A stretch of 64,000 bases of DNA from an uncultured Eubacteriales bacterium (GCA_900542445.1 UQNN01000001.1:62001-126000), one strand, 5' to 3'; counted from the stretch's first letter, positions 1 to 8,371 are shown. The notes: generated from the sequence alone by a model not told the origin. Made by a program: numbers and translations.

Positions 1-12
1 AACGAACGATAG

Positions 13-40
13 TATAATGTGATTGATGATAAAAATCAAT
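13..40 (+). promoter_or_regulatory. -10 box and candidate operator upstream of the TetR-type gene
   Basis: A TATAAT hexamer lies at 13-18; its -35 partner would be at or beyond the window edge. Just downstream is an inverted repeat ATTGAT (22-27) / ATCAAT (35-40) with a 7-base spacer. TetR-family proteins often autoregulate through such repeats, so this is a plausible operator for the next gene, but the call is inference from position and symmetry only. Confidence 0.3.
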
Positions 41-146
41 AAACAGATTTTCAAAGTCAGTTCGGCTATCAGACAAAAACTAAAAAAACGATAAAAAATG
101 AACACAAAATCAAGATGTGTTGAGAAAAAAGAGGCGATTAAAGATT

Positions 147-755
147 ATGAAAGACATGAAGCAGGAAACCGGAACGGAAAAGAAAGAAGATCGTCGGGTT
201 CGCCGAACCAAAAAGCTGCTCAGTCAAGGGCTGATTGAGTTAATGCAGCAAAAACAAGTGAAAGACATTACTGTGCGCGAACTGGCCGATTTGGTGGATG
301 TGAATCGTGGTACATTCTATCTCTATTACCGTGATATCTTCGACATGTTGGACCGTCTGGAGGAAGAACTTTTTGAACAGTTGAATGCAGTCATTCTCGC
401 GCATAAAGGAGAGCCTATTCTTACGCATGCACGCCCTATGCTGAAAGATTTATTCCGGATTGTGGCAGAAAATAAGGAAATCTGTTCTGTACTTCTCAGC
501 GATAACGGAGATATCAAGTTTCTTCAGAAGCTCAGCGATGTGATTCAGGAAAAACTGCGCATGGATTGGCTTAATGGTTACGTTGAGAACGAGACGGAGT
601 TTGAATATCGTTATGCTTTTGGCGCATTGGGCTTTATTGGTCTGCTTAGAACATGGTTGCATCGGGATTGTGTGGAATCAGCCGACGACATGGCAGCATT
701 TGCGGATTCGCTGATTCGACAGGGCATCATGACGGATTTATCGAAGGCCAAATAA
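147..755 (+). CDS. TetR/AcrR family transcriptional regulator
   Basis: A 202-residue one-domain-plus-HTH regulator. The N-terminal part (about residues 15-65) has the TetR helix-turn-helix pattern, with 'ITVRELADLVDVNRGTFYLY' as the recognition helix region. The C-terminal half is all-helical and resembles the TetR_C_33/TetR_C_8 type found in Firmicutes; a ligand cannot be inferred. The ATG at 147 is preferred over the in-frame GTG at 117 because an AGAGG lies upstream of 147 and nothing resembling a ribosome site precedes 117; the ATG at 156 is also possible. It stands alone: the next genes are tRNAs on the other strand, and its normal target gene may lie outside the window to the left. Confidence 0.85.
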   Translation: MKDMKQETGTEKKEDRRVRRTKKLLSQGLIELMQQKQVKDITVRELADLVDVNRGTFYLYYRDIFDMLDRLEEELFEQLNAVILAHKGEPILTHARPMLKDLFRIVAENKEICSVLLSDNGDIKFLQKLSDVIQEKLRMDWLNGYVENETEFEYRYAFGALGFIGLLRTWLHRDCVESADDMAAFADSLIRQGIMTDLSKAK

Positions 756-783
756 CGAGAATACATCAATTTTTATAAAAAAG

Positions 784-826
784 AAAAGACACGGAGGCGC
801 GATGGATATGCGCTTCCGTGTCTTTT
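784..826 (+). terminator. Rho-independent terminator of the TetR-type gene
   Basis: A 17-bp perfect stem (784-800 with 810-826) encloses a 9-base loop and ends in TCTTTT; it sits 30 bases after the stop codon. The A-rich left arm means it could also stop transcription arriving from the minus strand. Confidence 0.85.
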
Positions 827-831
827 AATGA

Positions 832-864
832 ACAAAAAAAAACGACACATCACTGTATCGTTCT
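832..864 (-). terminator. Terminator of the eight-tRNA cluster
   Basis: Read on the minus strand, a stem AACGA(t)ACA / TGT(g)TCGTT is followed by a run of nine T. It lies just after the 3' end of tRNA-Lys(CTT), the last tRNA of the cluster. Confidence 0.8.
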
Positions 865-870
865 AAGGTT

Positions 871-946
871 TGGTGCACCTTCAGGGGCTCGAACCCTGGG
901 CACCCTGATTAAGAGTCAGGTGCTCTACCAACTGAGCTAAAGGTGC
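871..946 (-). tRNA. tRNA-Lys(CTT)
   Basis: Cloverleaf folds with acceptor GCACCTT/AAGGTGC, normal T-loop and anticodon CTT between CTGAC/GTCAG-type arms. CCA is encoded (TGG at 871-873). Last gene of the cluster transcribed leftward. Confidence 0.95.
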
Positions 947-950
947 AACT

Positions 951-1024
951 TGGAGCGGGTGATGGGAATCGAACCCACGTAGCCAGCTTGGAAGGCTGGA
1001 ACTCTACCATTGAGCTACACCCGC
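951..1024 (-). tRNA. tRNA-Gly(TCC)
   Basis: Acceptor GCGGGTG/CACCCGC, anticodon TCC inside a CCAGC/GCTGG stem, discriminator T, CCA encoded at 951-953. Confidence 0.95.
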
Positions 1025-1028
1025 ACAG

Positions 1029-1103
1029 TGGAGCGGTAGACGAGATTCGGACTCGCGACATCCACCTTGGCAAGGTGGCACTCTACCACTGAGCTACTAC
1101 CGC
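1029..1103 (-). tRNA. tRNA-Gly(GCC)
   Basis: Acceptor GCGGTAG/CTACCGC, anticodon GCC in a CCACC/GGTGG stem, G18-G19 retained in the D-loop, CCA encoded. The T-loop reads TCCGAAT rather than the nearly universal TTCGAAT, so the position that is normally pseudouridine 55 is C; see findings. Confidence 0.93.
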
Positions 1104-1107
1104 ATAA

Positions 1108-1190
1108 TGGTGCGGGTGAAGAGACTCGAACTCATACGCCATAGGCAACAGATCCTAAATCTGCCGCGTCTGCCATTCCGCCACACCCGC
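1108..1190 (-). tRNA. tRNA-Leu(TAG)
   Basis: Class II tRNA of 83 bases with a short variable arm. Acceptor GCGGGTG/CACCCGC, anticodon TAG within CAGAT/ATCTG, CCA encoded. Confidence 0.95.
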
Positions 1191-1201
1191 AAGCCATAAA
1201 A

Positions 1202-1277
1202 TGGTGACCCATTGGGGATTCGAACCCCAGGCACCCTGATTAAAAGTCAGGTGCTCTACCAGCTGAGCTAATGGATC
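1202..1277 (-). tRNA. tRNA-Lys(TTT)
   Basis: Acceptor GATCCAT/ATGGGTC with one T-G pair, anticodon TTT in CTGAC/GTCAG-type arms, CCA encoded at 1202-1204. Confidence 0.95.
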
Positions 1278-1281
1278 AAAA

Positions 1282-1357
1282 TGGCTGGGGTGGCAGGATT
1301 CGAACCTTGCGAATGCGGGAGTCAAAGTCCCGTGCCTTGCCGCTTGGCGACACCCCA
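1282..1357 (-). tRNA. tRNA-Gln(TTG)
   Basis: Acceptor TGGGGTG/CACCCCA (U at position 1, typical of bacterial Gln tRNA), anticodon TTG, CCA encoded. Confidence 0.95.
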
Positions 1358-1385
1358 ACGTCCCTGCATGAACAGCAGAAAAAAG

Positions 1386-1463
1386 TGGGGTGAGTAGTGG
1401 GGCTCGAACCCACGACCTCCAGGGCCACAACCTGGCACTCTAACCAACTGAGCTATACCCACC
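1386..1463 (-). tRNA. tRNA-His(GTG)
   Basis: Anticodon GTG in a CCAGG/CCTGG stem. The extra 5' G(-1) pairs with C73, the identity element of histidine tRNA. CCA is encoded. Confidence 0.95.
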
Positions 1464-1467
1464 ACAA

Positions 1468-1544
1468 TGGCGCGCCTGGAGGGATTCGAACCCACGGCCC
1501 ACGGCTTAGAAGGCCGTTGCTCTATCCGACTGAGCTACAGGCGC
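1468..1544 (-). tRNA. tRNA-Arg(TCT)
   Basis: Acceptor GCGCCTG/CAGGCGC, anticodon TCT, discriminator G, CCA encoded. First gene of the eight-tRNA cluster, about 50 bases downstream of its promoter. Confidence 0.95.
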
Positions 1545-1595
1545 AGGCTTCGCTGTCCTCTGATGACGCTGCGGCGTTCCCGCTGACGAGAACTA

Positions 1596-1624
1596 ATTAT
1601 ACAGACTCAGCATGCTTTTGTCAA
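1596..1624 (-). promoter_or_regulatory. Consensus vegetative promoter of the tRNA cluster
   Basis: Minus strand: TTGACA (1619-1624), 17-base spacer, TATAAT (1596-1601). Both hexamers match the SigA consensus exactly, as expected for stable RNA genes. Confidence 0.9.
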
Positions 1625-1715
1625 TAGGTTTTTTGACATTTTTTTGAATTTTTCTGAAAAATTCAGCGATCTTTTGAAAAAAGCAAGCCATTGCGTTATT
1701 TTTTATCTGTATTCT

Positions 1716-2195
1716 TTAGAGAATATCTTCGATGCGCACTTTTTCCCCATCAAGAATCATCAGGCTGGCACGTGCAGCGCCTCCCCTGCATTGATTGCCA
1801 GCAGAACCTGGGTTGAGCAGGAGTACGCCATAGGCATATTCACAATGAGGTTCATGTGTGTGACCGAACAGTGCGATATCTGCGCCGTTATCCTTAGCCC
1901 GGTAAGCAAGCGTCATCAGACTCGGAAATAGATGGCCATGCTCCATCCAGATCTTGTGCTTGTCAAGTTCAATGAGCAGCTGATCCGGAAGCATGGATGC
2001 CAGATCATTATTCCCGCGAACTGCGTAGAGAACGGGTTGATGCGGCATCTTCTCTAGCTGATCACGCAGAAACATCGCGTCCGATGAGATGTCGCCTAGA
2101 AAACAGGCGGCATCAATGTGCCCCATCTTGTCAAGCAGCTTTTCCAGCGCGTCTCGATCCCCGTGGCTGTCGGAGAACACGCCGACACGGATCAT
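1716..2195 (-). CDS. YfcE-type metallophosphoesterase
   Basis: A 159-residue calcineurin-like phosphodiesterase of the YfcE/MJ0936 family. The five metal-binding blocks are visible in order: SDSHG (8-12), LGDI, RGNND, a His block (MEHGH) and FGHTHEP. The family hydrolyses phosphodiester bonds with Mn2+ or similar metals; the physiological substrate is generally unknown. It overlaps the upstream rdgB-like gene by 4 bases (ATGA), so the two are translationally coupled, an arrangement common in Firmicutes. Length is normal for the family. Confidence 0.9.
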   Translation of the reverse strand: MIRVGVFSDSHGDRDALEKLLDKMGHIDAACFLGDISSDAMFLRDQLEKMPHQPVLYAVRGNNDLASMLPDQLLIELDKHKIWMEHGHLFPSLMTLAYRAKDNGADIALFGHTHEPHCEYAYGVLLLNPGSAGNQCRGGAARASLMILDGEKVRIEDIL

Positions 2196-2788
2196 TGCTG
2201 CTCCTCCAACGCGCGGAGAACAGCTTCAATACCACGCTTTCTGTGGCTGATTGCGTTTTTGCATTCGCGTGAAATTTCCGCGAAAGTCTCCCCTGTTTCA
2301 CATAAAAACAATGGATCGTAACCAAAGCCGCCCTGCCCTCTTGGCTCATTCAGAATTTCCCCTTCGCATGTGCCACGGCAAATAATGGGTGCATGAGCGG
2401 GACGAACCAGTGCAATGGCGGCGACATAACGCGCTTTTCTTGGCGCGGGGACACCTTTTAGATTGTGCAGGAGCAACGTATTGTTGGCGGCGTCGTCGCC
2501 GTGACGGTCGCAATAGCGTGCGCTGTAAACACCCGGCGCGCCGCCCAGTGCGTCCACCTCCAGCCCGCTGTCATCAGCAATGGCTGCGCTGTTGCCGGCA
2601 TTCATTACATAATTCGCCTTAATGAGCGCGTTTTCCTCAAACGTTGTGCCATTCTCTTCGATGTCAGCGTCAATTCCTGCTTCGCGCATGGAGACGATAT
2701 CGAATTGTTCACCGAGAATTTCTCGAAATTCCCGCAGTTTGTTTGCGTTGTTGCTGGCAACAATCAAACGCATTTTCTGTTTTTCCAT
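2192..2788 (-). CDS. rdgB: XTP/dITP diphosphatase (RdgB/HAM1 family)
   Basis: A 198-residue house-cleaning enzyme that hydrolyses XTP, ITP and dITP to the monophosphates and so prevents mutagenic incorporation. Seen: N-terminal substrate loop ASNNANKLREF, central ADDSGLEVDALGGAPGVYSARY, and the C-terminal GQGGFGYDPLF and SHR motifs, all in family order. The ATG at 2788 is chosen over 2812 because an AAAGAAAGG ribosome site is about 10 bases upstream. Stop overlaps the start of the yfcE-like gene. Function is well supported by family. Confidence 0.95.
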   Translation of the reverse strand: MEKQKMRLIVASNNANKLREFREILGEQFDIVSMREAGIDADIEENGTTFEENALIKANYVMNAGNSAAIADDSGLEVDALGGAPGVYSARYCDRHGDDAANNTLLLHNLKGVPAPRKARYVAAIALVRPAHAPIICRGTCEGEILNEPRGQGGFGYDPLFLCETGETFAEISRECKNAISHRKRGIEAVLRALEEQQ

Positions 2789-2855
2789 ATGCTTCTGCCT
2801 TTCTTTTTGCAAGAGGTTTTATCAAAAACAGTATATCATAATTCGGCGGTAAAGA

Positions 2856-2888
2856 AAAGAGCCGAAACGCCCGATGCGTCCGGCTCTC
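2856..2888 (-). terminator. Terminator of the gerM-like gene
   Basis: AGAGCCG (2858-2864) pairs with CGGCTCT (2881-2887), with an inner ACGC/GCGT pair; on the minus strand it is followed by TCTTTTCTTT. Confidence 0.75.
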
Positions 2889-2891
2889 CGC

Positions 2892-3932
2892 CTATTCAAT
2901 CATCATCACTTCAGGATAACTGTTTTCCACATCGCTGGCAATATTGGCAAATGTCGGCACATCTGTCACCGGAAGTTGATAGGGTTTTCCGTCAACCAAA
3001 ATCCGGACTTTTTTAATACCAGGATACCGCGTGCAGGTCAGCATCAGTGCACGCATAGCTTGAACGCCGCCGTCGCTTTGTTCGGCAATCTTGGTGAAAT
3101 CCCCACTGAAATTGATGGTGATCACACCGTCGCTGATATCGATGCCAAGCAGCTGCACGCTTTGATCGAGGGGTGTTTCCAGCCCACTGTCTGTTTTTGG
3201 GCCTCGCAGAAACTCAAAGACAGCGGTTGCAACGTCTCCGGTTCCATATACCGTTCTGGAAATCGGTACAAGCAGTCTGCCGTCCTGCGCTGGAAAGAAG
3301 ACTTGAATTTCATCGCTGTCTGCAAATGTCGCAGCGCTGTCTTCTTCTGCGTTCAATCCGACACGCGTATAGGAACCGCCGATATTTGTTCCGTGCGTCA
3401 ATGTATTGCGCGCTTTGCCGTCAATTAGAAAATTAACGTCATTTACGGTGTCAAACTCTGTCAACGCCCAAACGATTGCCGTGCGCATGTTTTCTTCCTG
3501 CTGTTTATCCTCGGCGTTTAACGCCTGTGCGCTCATGTCTACGCGGGCGTGTCCTGCTGAAATATCCAAATCAAAGGTTGTTCCTTCAGGGACGATGGGT
3601 ACAAGTCCAAGCCGAGCGGCGTCCATGTCGTTTCTTGGGTTTTGAACCATCAGTTCGAGCGTGGCCTTGGCAATGCCATCTTGCCGGGCAACATCGCGCT
3701 GAACGGGCACAAGATAGCCGTCTCCGTCTTCATAATAGACGACTGTTTGCCGCGTATCTTCTGTTTGTGTGGTTGAAACGCTGACTTCCGGGATTTCATT
3801 CAGCGGCTCTTCGTAAGGTTCATTGTTTGTGCTGGTGCGCTTGAGCGAAAGCAGCAACACCAATGCCGCCGAGCTGATGATGAGCGCGCGCTCGACCGCT
3901 TCGCGCCGAATTTTGATTTTCGGCCATTTCAC
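2892..3932 (-). CDS. Tandem GerMN-domain lipoprotein-like/membrane protein (GerM-like)
   Basis: A 346-residue protein with one N-terminal membrane segment (about residues 15-28, 'ALIISSAALVLLLSL') after a basic stretch, an acidic linker, then two GerMN domains at roughly 60-185 and 205-335. Each domain shows the pattern of a hydrophobic strand set, 'ARVDMSAQAL' or 'ITINFSGDF', and 'VNFLIDGK' or 'VRILVDGK'. B. subtilis GerM has the same tandem layout and functions in sporulation and germination, where it supports the SpoIIIAH-SpoIIQ channel. Unlike GerM, there is no clear lipobox Cys here, so a signal anchor is more likely. Monocistronic, divergent from rqcH. Confidence 0.85.
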   Translation of the reverse strand: MKWPKIKIRREAVERALIISSAALVLLLSLKRTSTNNEPYEEPLNEIPEVSVSTTQTEDTRQTVVYYEDGDGYLVPVQRDVARQDGIAKATLELMVQNPRNDMDAARLGLVPIVPEGTTFDLDISAGHARVDMSAQALNAEDKQQEENMRTAIVWALTEFDTVNDVNFLIDGKARNTLTHGTNIGGSYTRVGLNAEEDSAATFADSDEIQVFFPAQDGRLLVPISRTVYGTGDVATAVFEFLRGPKTDSGLETPLDQSVQLLGIDISDGVITINFSGDFTKIAEQSDGGVQAMRALMLTCTRYPGIKKVRILVDGKPYQLPVTDVPTFANIASDVENSYPEVMMIE

Positions 3933-4007
3933 AAGCCATCACTCCTTGTCGGTTCATTTCCGCCCCAGTTTATGACCCGCTTTGCGTGCGCATGCCTGCT
4001 TTCCTCT

Positions 4008-4035
4008 TTGCTTTACATGCAAAAGATGATATAAT
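4008..4035 (+). promoter_or_regulatory. Promoter of rqcH
   Basis: TTGCTT (4008-4013), 16-base spacer, TATAAT (4030-4035). It leaves an untranslated leader of about 165 bases before the ribosome site at 4190, in which no known riboswitch was recognised. Confidence 0.65.
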
Positions 4036-4206
4036 ATCCAGCAGGCCGACTCATAGAGTTTGGACGAGCTGCGCACGCGCCGTGAACGTGGAAGCTGCAA
4101 GTGCGCTTGAGCTTTGACGCGCTGTCCCAGTCACGCTGCATCCTATGCCCTGATGCGGCGAGTCATGCCCGATACGATAACCTCACTGAAGGAGGACTTT
4201 TTGGTT

Positions 4207-5952
4207 ATGCCTATGGATGGTGTGATGCTTGGATTTGTTGCCAGGCAGTTAGATACAATCCTTCGCGATGGACGTGTGGATCGCGTTATACAGCCGGAAA
4301 AGGATGAAATTCACTTGATGATTCGTTCGCAAGGAGCCAACCATCGCCTTGTGCTCAGTGCGGCGGCCAACGCGGCGCGGGTGCATTTGAGTGAGCATGC
4401 CAAAACGGGGCCGATGGAGCCGCCTATGTTGTGTATGCTGTTTCGTAAATACCTGTGCGGCGGCCGCATGCTGGCGGTGCGGCGCATTGCAGGTGACCGC
4501 ATTCTGGAAATCGATGTCAGCAACCTGAGCGAATTGGGCGATCCCGTGACGCGCACATTGGTTGTGGAAATCATGGGCAGGCATTCCAACATCATTTTGC
4601 GCACGGAAGATGGGCGTATCATAGATGCAGCGCGCCACGTTGGGCAGGATATCTCCCGCGTGCGTCAGGTGATGCCGGGCTTGCCGTATGCCTATCCGCC
4701 GACACAGGGAAAGCTTGATCCTGAAACTGCTGATGCTGAGGCGGTTGCGAGTGCGCTTGAAAATGCGGGCGGTAAGCTGGAAAAGGCCATTGGAGCGAGC
4801 ATTGCGGGTTTTTCGCCCCAGGCGGCGCGTGAGGCGGCTGTTCGGATAGGCATGGACGGTTCGGCACTTGTCAGCGAGATCAACGTACAGGCGGCTGCAA
4901 ACGCGCTGTGCGACTATTTTCATCAGATGCCTTCTCTTTCGCCATGCGTGGTGACGCTGGATGATCTCGGTGCGCCGACGGATGTTTTTCCCTTTCCACA
5001 GAGGCATCTGCCGACGGGGAAGACTGCGCAATTTGACGATCCAAGCGCGGCGCTCGATGCGTATTTTTATGAACGGGATCGCCGCGATCGCCTGAATCAA
5101 CGCAGCGCGAGCCTTGCGCATACGATTAAAAATCATATTGAGCGATGCGAAAAGAAAATTGCCATTCAAAACGAGGCATTGGAAAGCGCGGCACGGATGG
5201 AAGAATATCGTCAAAACGGTGAGCTTTTGCAGGCCAATCTCTATCGACTGCAAAAGGGCGAAGCAGTTGCCACGGTGGAAAACTATTACTGCGAAAACTG
5301 CGAACCTGTTTCCATTCCGATGGATGTTTCACTTTCTCCTGCTCAGAATGCACAGCGATATTTCAAACTCTATCAAAAAGCGCGGGGCGCAAAGACACTA
5401 GCAGCGGATCAAAAGGAAAAAGCTGAGCAGGAGCTTGCATATTTGGAACAGATGGAAGACGACTTACGCAAATGCACGGATGCGCGCGGTCTGGCGGAAC
5501 TGCGCGAAATGCTTGTGGCTTCCGGTCATGTGCGTCAACCCGTTTCTCGCGTAAAGGCACGGAAAGAAGCGCCGTCTCAGCCGATGAAGTTTCTTTCCAG
5601 TGACGGCATAGAAATAGAAGTAGGCAAAAATGCGCTACAAAACGAACGGCTGACGATGGGCGCGCGTGGCAATGAAACGTGGCTGCATGCGCAGAAAATG
5701 CCGGGATCGCATGTGCTGATTCATACGGAGGGCGATGTGCCGGAAGCGACGCTGATGCAGGCAGCTATGTTGGCAGCTTATTATTCCAAGGGCGTTCGGA
5801 GCGCACAGGTGCCGATCGATGCGACGCTGCGTCGATATATTAAAAAGCCAGGTGGAACGCCCGCGGGATTTGTCACCTATACCCATCAACGCACCTTGTA
5901 TATCACGCCGAGTGAAGCTGAAGTCAAAAGCATCCGGCTCTTGCGTGAATGA
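4207..5952 (+). CDS. rqcH: Rqc2 homologue RqcH (NFACT protein, ribosome quality control)
   Basis: A 581-residue NFACT family protein. In bacteria RqcH binds the peptidyl-tRNA-obstructed 50S subunit and recruits tRNA-Ala to add C-terminal alanine tails to stalled chains. Seen: NFACT-N block with 'EIMGRHSNIIL' near residue 120, a central helical/coiled-coil region (about 250-440), and the C-terminal NFACT-R (DUF814) domain with 'GNETWLHAQKMPGSHVLI'. The ATG at 4207 is chosen because AAGGAGG at 4190-4196 is ideally spaced; the open frame extends further upstream without a ribosome site. Divergent from gerM, convergent with metK. Note that ylmH (RqcP2 candidate) is also in this window. Confidence 0.93.
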   Translation: MPMDGVMLGFVARQLDTILRDGRVDRVIQPEKDEIHLMIRSQGANHRLVLSAAANAARVHLSEHAKTGPMEPPMLCMLFRKYLCGGRMLAVRRIAGDRILEIDVSNLSELGDPVTRTLVVEIMGRHSNIILRTEDGRIIDAARHVGQDISRVRQVMPGLPYAYPPTQGKLDPETADAEAVASALENAGGKLEKAIGASIAGFSPQAAREAAVRIGMDGSALVSEINVQAAANALCDYFHQMPSLSPCVVTLDDLGAPTDVFPFPQRHLPTGKTAQFDDPSAALDAYFYERDRRDRLNQRSASLAHTIKNHIERCEKKIAIQNEALESAARMEEYRQNGELLQANLYRLQKGEAVATVENYYCENCEPVSIPMDVSLSPAQNAQRYFKLYQKARGAKTLAADQKEKAEQELAYLEQMEDDLRKCTDARGLAELREMLVASGHVRQPVSRVKARKEAPSQPMKFLSSDGIEIEVGKNALQNERLTMGARGNETWLHAQKMPGSHVLIHTEGDVPEATLMQAAMLAAYYSKGVRSAQVPIDATLRRYIKKPGGTPAGFVTYTHQRTLYITPSEAEVKSIRLLRE

Positions 5953-5967
5953 AAAAGAGATAATATA

Positions 5968-6001
5968 AAAAGGCGTTGGAGATTGAAGTCCAACGTCTTC
6001 T
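5968..6001. terminator. Shared terminator between rqcH and metK
   Basis: AGGCGTTGGA (5971-5980) pairs with TCCAACGTCT (5989-5998). On the minus strand the hairpin is followed by TTTTTATATTA, giving a good metK terminator; for rqcH the T tract is weaker. Confidence 0.75.
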
Positions 6002-6009
6002 GTATATGA

Positions 6010-7182
6010 TCAGACTTGTGCAGCGGCGCGCAGTGCATCCACTTTATCCACGCGTTCCCAAGGCAGGTCGATATCTGTTCTGCCGAAGTGGCCGAAAGCG
6101 GCGGTTTGACGATAGATCGGGCGGCGAAGGTTCAACATGTCGATAATCCCGGCCGGGCGCAGATCGAAGAGCTTTTCGACGATCTGTGCAAGCTTTTCAT
6201 CAGAAATAACACCTGTCCCATGCGTATCTACGAGCAGAGAAACCGGATGTGCAACGCCGATGGCGTAAGCCAGTTCGATTTCGCAGCGTTTGGCCAGACC
6301 GGCGGCAACGATGTTTTTCGCAATGTAGCGCGCAGCATATGCAGCGCTTCGGTCTACCTTTGTCGGATCTTTGCCGCTGAATGCCCCGCCGCCGTGACGC
6401 GCATAGCCGCCATAGGTATCCACGATGATTTTGCGTCCTGTTAGGCCAGAATCGCCCATTGGGCCGCCAATGGTGAATCGCCCGGTTGGATTGATAAGGA
6501 AACGGGTATTTTCATCCATCAGTTCTGTGGGGATAGCTTTGCAGATGATTTTGTCAATGATCGCGGCAGAGAGTTCCTCATGGCTGGTTTCCGGTGCATG
6601 CTGAGCGGAAACGACGACCGTATCAACGCGCACAGGCGTGTCTCCGTCGTATTCGATGGTAACCTGGCTTTTTCCATCCGGGCGGAGCCAGGTCAGTTCG
6701 CCATTCCTGCGTGCTTCGGACAGACGACGCGTAATGCGGTGAGCCAGCGCGATAGGCATGGGCATCATTTCAGGCGTTTCGTCACAGGCAAAACCGAACA
6801 TCATGCCCTGATCTCCTGCGCCAATATCCATATCACCCACGCCGCGGCCCTCCAGCGCGTCGTCTACGCCCATGGCAATATCCGGACTTTGACCATGAAG
6901 CGCAGTCAATACGGCACAAGTATGCCCGTCAAAACCATATTTAGCGCGGTCATAGCCGATGTCGCAGACAACTTCGCGGACAATGTCATCCACACGATAA
7001 TCAGCAGTGGTCGTCACTTCGCCCATTACCATCACGATGCCGGTTGTGGTGCAGGTTTCGCAGGCCACGCGGGCATACGGATCCTGCGCTAAAATGGCGT
7101 CCAACACGGCGTCACTGATCTGGTCACAGATTTTGTCGGGATGTCCTTCCGTCACGGATTCGGATGTAAACAGTTTTTTCAT
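6010..7182 (-). CDS. metK: S-adenosylmethionine synthetase
   Basis: A 390-residue MAT enzyme making S-adenosylmethionine from methionine and ATP. Seen: [10 protein letters not shown] at the N terminus (ATP/Mg site His and Asp), the hexapeptide-like [12 protein letters not shown] around residue 115, [22 protein letters not shown] with the P-loop-like region, and a C terminus with FGHFGR. The ATG at 7182 fits the AGAGGAG ribosome site better than the ATG at 7191. Expression is controlled by an S-box riboswitch in the leader and the promoter spacer carries a perfect palindrome (see separate entries). Length is normal. Confidence 0.97.
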   Translation of the reverse strand: MKKLFTSESVTEGHPDKICDQISDAVLDAILAQDPYARVACETCTTTGIVMVMGEVTTTADYRVDDIVREVVCDIGYDRAKYGFDGHTCAVLTALHGQSPDIAMGVDDALEGRGVGDMDIGAGDQGMMFGFACDETPEMMPMPIALAHRITRRLSEARRNGELTWLRPDGKSQVTIEYDGDTPVRVDTVVVSAQHAPETSHEELSAAIIDKIICKAIPTELMDENTRFLINPTGRFTIGGPMGDSGLTGRKIIVDTYGGYARHGGGAFSGKDPTKVDRSAAYAARYIAKNIVAAGLAKRCEIELAYAIGVAHPVSLLVDTHGTGVISDEKLAQIVEKLFDLRPAGIIDMLNLRRPIYRQTAAFGHFGRTDIDLPWERVDKVDALRAAAQV

Positions 7183-7224
7183 GATGTTCATTCTCCTCTC
7201 GATGGATGAGAGCTGCTTTCCGGC

Positions 7225-7366
7225 ATAAAAAAGCCACCCGATTTCGCAAATCAGGCGGCTTCATTCACCACACCTCATCTGCCGGCTGAAGGCCGTAGGA
7301 TTTGGCACCGGATTTAACCGGTTGCCGGGCTTCATCGGGCCTATTCCCTCCACCGCTCTCAATAAG
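7225..7366 (-). promoter_or_regulatory. SAM-I (S-box) riboswitch with terminator, controls metK
   Basis: The minus-strand leader contains the S-box landmarks: a P1 5' arm CTTATT (7361-7366), GGTGGAGGGA, GATGAAGCCCGGCAACC, GGTGCCAAATCC and the closing P1 arm GATGAG (7274-7279), making an aptamer at about 7274-7366. It is followed by an intrinsic terminator (7225-7261) with a GAAGCC/GGCTTTTTT arm pair. Binding of SAM in this class favours the terminator and turns metK off. The family is Rfam SAM-I; the fold was traced by eye. Confidence 0.93.
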
Positions 7367-7392
7367 GCTGAATTTATTTTTTTAACGTTGCA

Positions 7393-7421
7393 ATTATAGC
7401 AAACCGATTTCGGTTTGTCAA
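7393..7421 (-). promoter_or_regulatory. metK promoter with palindromic candidate operator in the spacer
   Basis: TTGACA (7416-7421), 17-base spacer, TATAAT (7393-7398), both perfect. The spacer and part of the -35 box are an 18-bp perfect inverted repeat, CAAACCGATTTCGGTTTG on the plus strand at 7400-7417. A repressor bound there would block RNA polymerase; the binding protein is unknown. Confidence 0.75.
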
Positions 7422-7427
7422 CTGAAA

Positions 7428-8282
7428 TTATTCACCGCCGAGCTTATATGCGACGACACAGCCGAGCGCAAGCGTCACAACGGAAATGACGATTGTCATG
7501 GCCGTGATACCTGCGTAGCTCAGGCCCATCAGAATGGCGACGGGAGAAGCCGTTACAAGCCCCATGATCGCGCAGTAGGTTGGGCCGGGGAAACGACGCA
7601 ACAATACCTCAATCAGTTTAGCCACTGCGAAAATGCCCACGATAACGCCGATGCCGAACGGAATCAGAACGCCGCAGCAGGTGAGCGCTGCGCCCACGTT
7701 GGCAGAGAGAAGCGCGTCTGCCAGCCCGCTGACCGAGCCGACGACCGGATTATAATAACCCAGCAGCATCAGCATCATCGAGCCGCTCACACCCGGGATA
7801 ACCATCGTTGCCGCGGCAATCACGCCCATGACGAACAAAATGAGAATTTGACCGATGTTTAATGCAATGGTCGCATCTGCCGTGTTTCCGCCGCCGACAA
7901 TTTTCAAGCCGACAACCAACGCGAAAGCCAGAACAAAAGCGATCATTCCTGCAATGCCCTTTTTTTCGCCCTTCATCTTTTTGATGATCATCGGCAGGCC
8001 GCCGAGAATCAGACCAATAAACGCCATATTGGTCGGCAGCGGATATGTGCCGAGCAGAAACGTGATCAGCTTGGCCAGACCGAGAATGCCCAGTACCATG
8101 CCCAAAGCATACGGCCACAGGGTTTTGATGCAGCGTTTAAAATCCTTAAACAACGAGTTAATGCAGCCGATAATGGTGTCGTAAATGCCCATCGAAACCA
8201 TCATCGTGCCGCCGCTCACACCAGGGATGATGTTGGCAAGACCGATGACTACGCCGCGCAGAATGTCAAAAAATGCTTTCAT
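7428..8282 (-). CDS. DUF368 / PopT-type polyprenyl-phosphate transporter
   Basis: A 284-residue polytopic membrane protein with about eight to ten hydrophobic segments. The two-fold repeated signature NIIPGVSGGT (about 18-27) and MVIPGVSGSMMLMLLGYY (about 160-177) defines the DUF368 family. Members were shown in other bacteria to return undecaprenyl phosphate across the membrane for cell-wall and glycan synthesis (PopT; other such carriers are DedA proteins). Own promoter at 8344-8371. Transcription is from the same strand as metK, whose promoter begins just after this gene's stop, so read-through is possible since no terminator separates them. Confidence 0.88.
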   Translation of the reverse strand: MKAFFDILRGVVIGLANIIPGVSGGTMMVSMGIYDTIIGCINSLFKDFKRCIKTLWPYALGMVLGILGLAKLITFLLGTYPLPTNMAFIGLILGGLPMIIKKMKGEKKGIAGMIAFVLAFALVVGLKIVGGGNTADATIALNIGQILILFVMGVIAAATMVIPGVSGSMMLMLLGYYNPVVGSVSGLADALLSANVGAALTCCGVLIPFGIGVIVGIFAVAKLIEVLLRRFPGPTYCAIMGLVTASPVAILMGLSYAGITAMTIVISVVTLALGCVVAYKLGGE

Positions 8283-8343
8283 ATCTTCTTTTCACCTCAT
8301 AATTCGGTTTTCTGTGTATACGGGTTAATGCCTGTAAAAATAA

Positions 8344-8371
8344 AGCATACCATTCTTCCATGACTTGGCAA
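8344..8371 (-). promoter_or_regulatory. Promoter of the PopT (DUF368) gene
   Basis: TTGCCA (8366-8371), 16-base spacer, TATGCT (8344-8349) on the minus strand, 60 bases upstream of the start codon. Confidence 0.55.
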
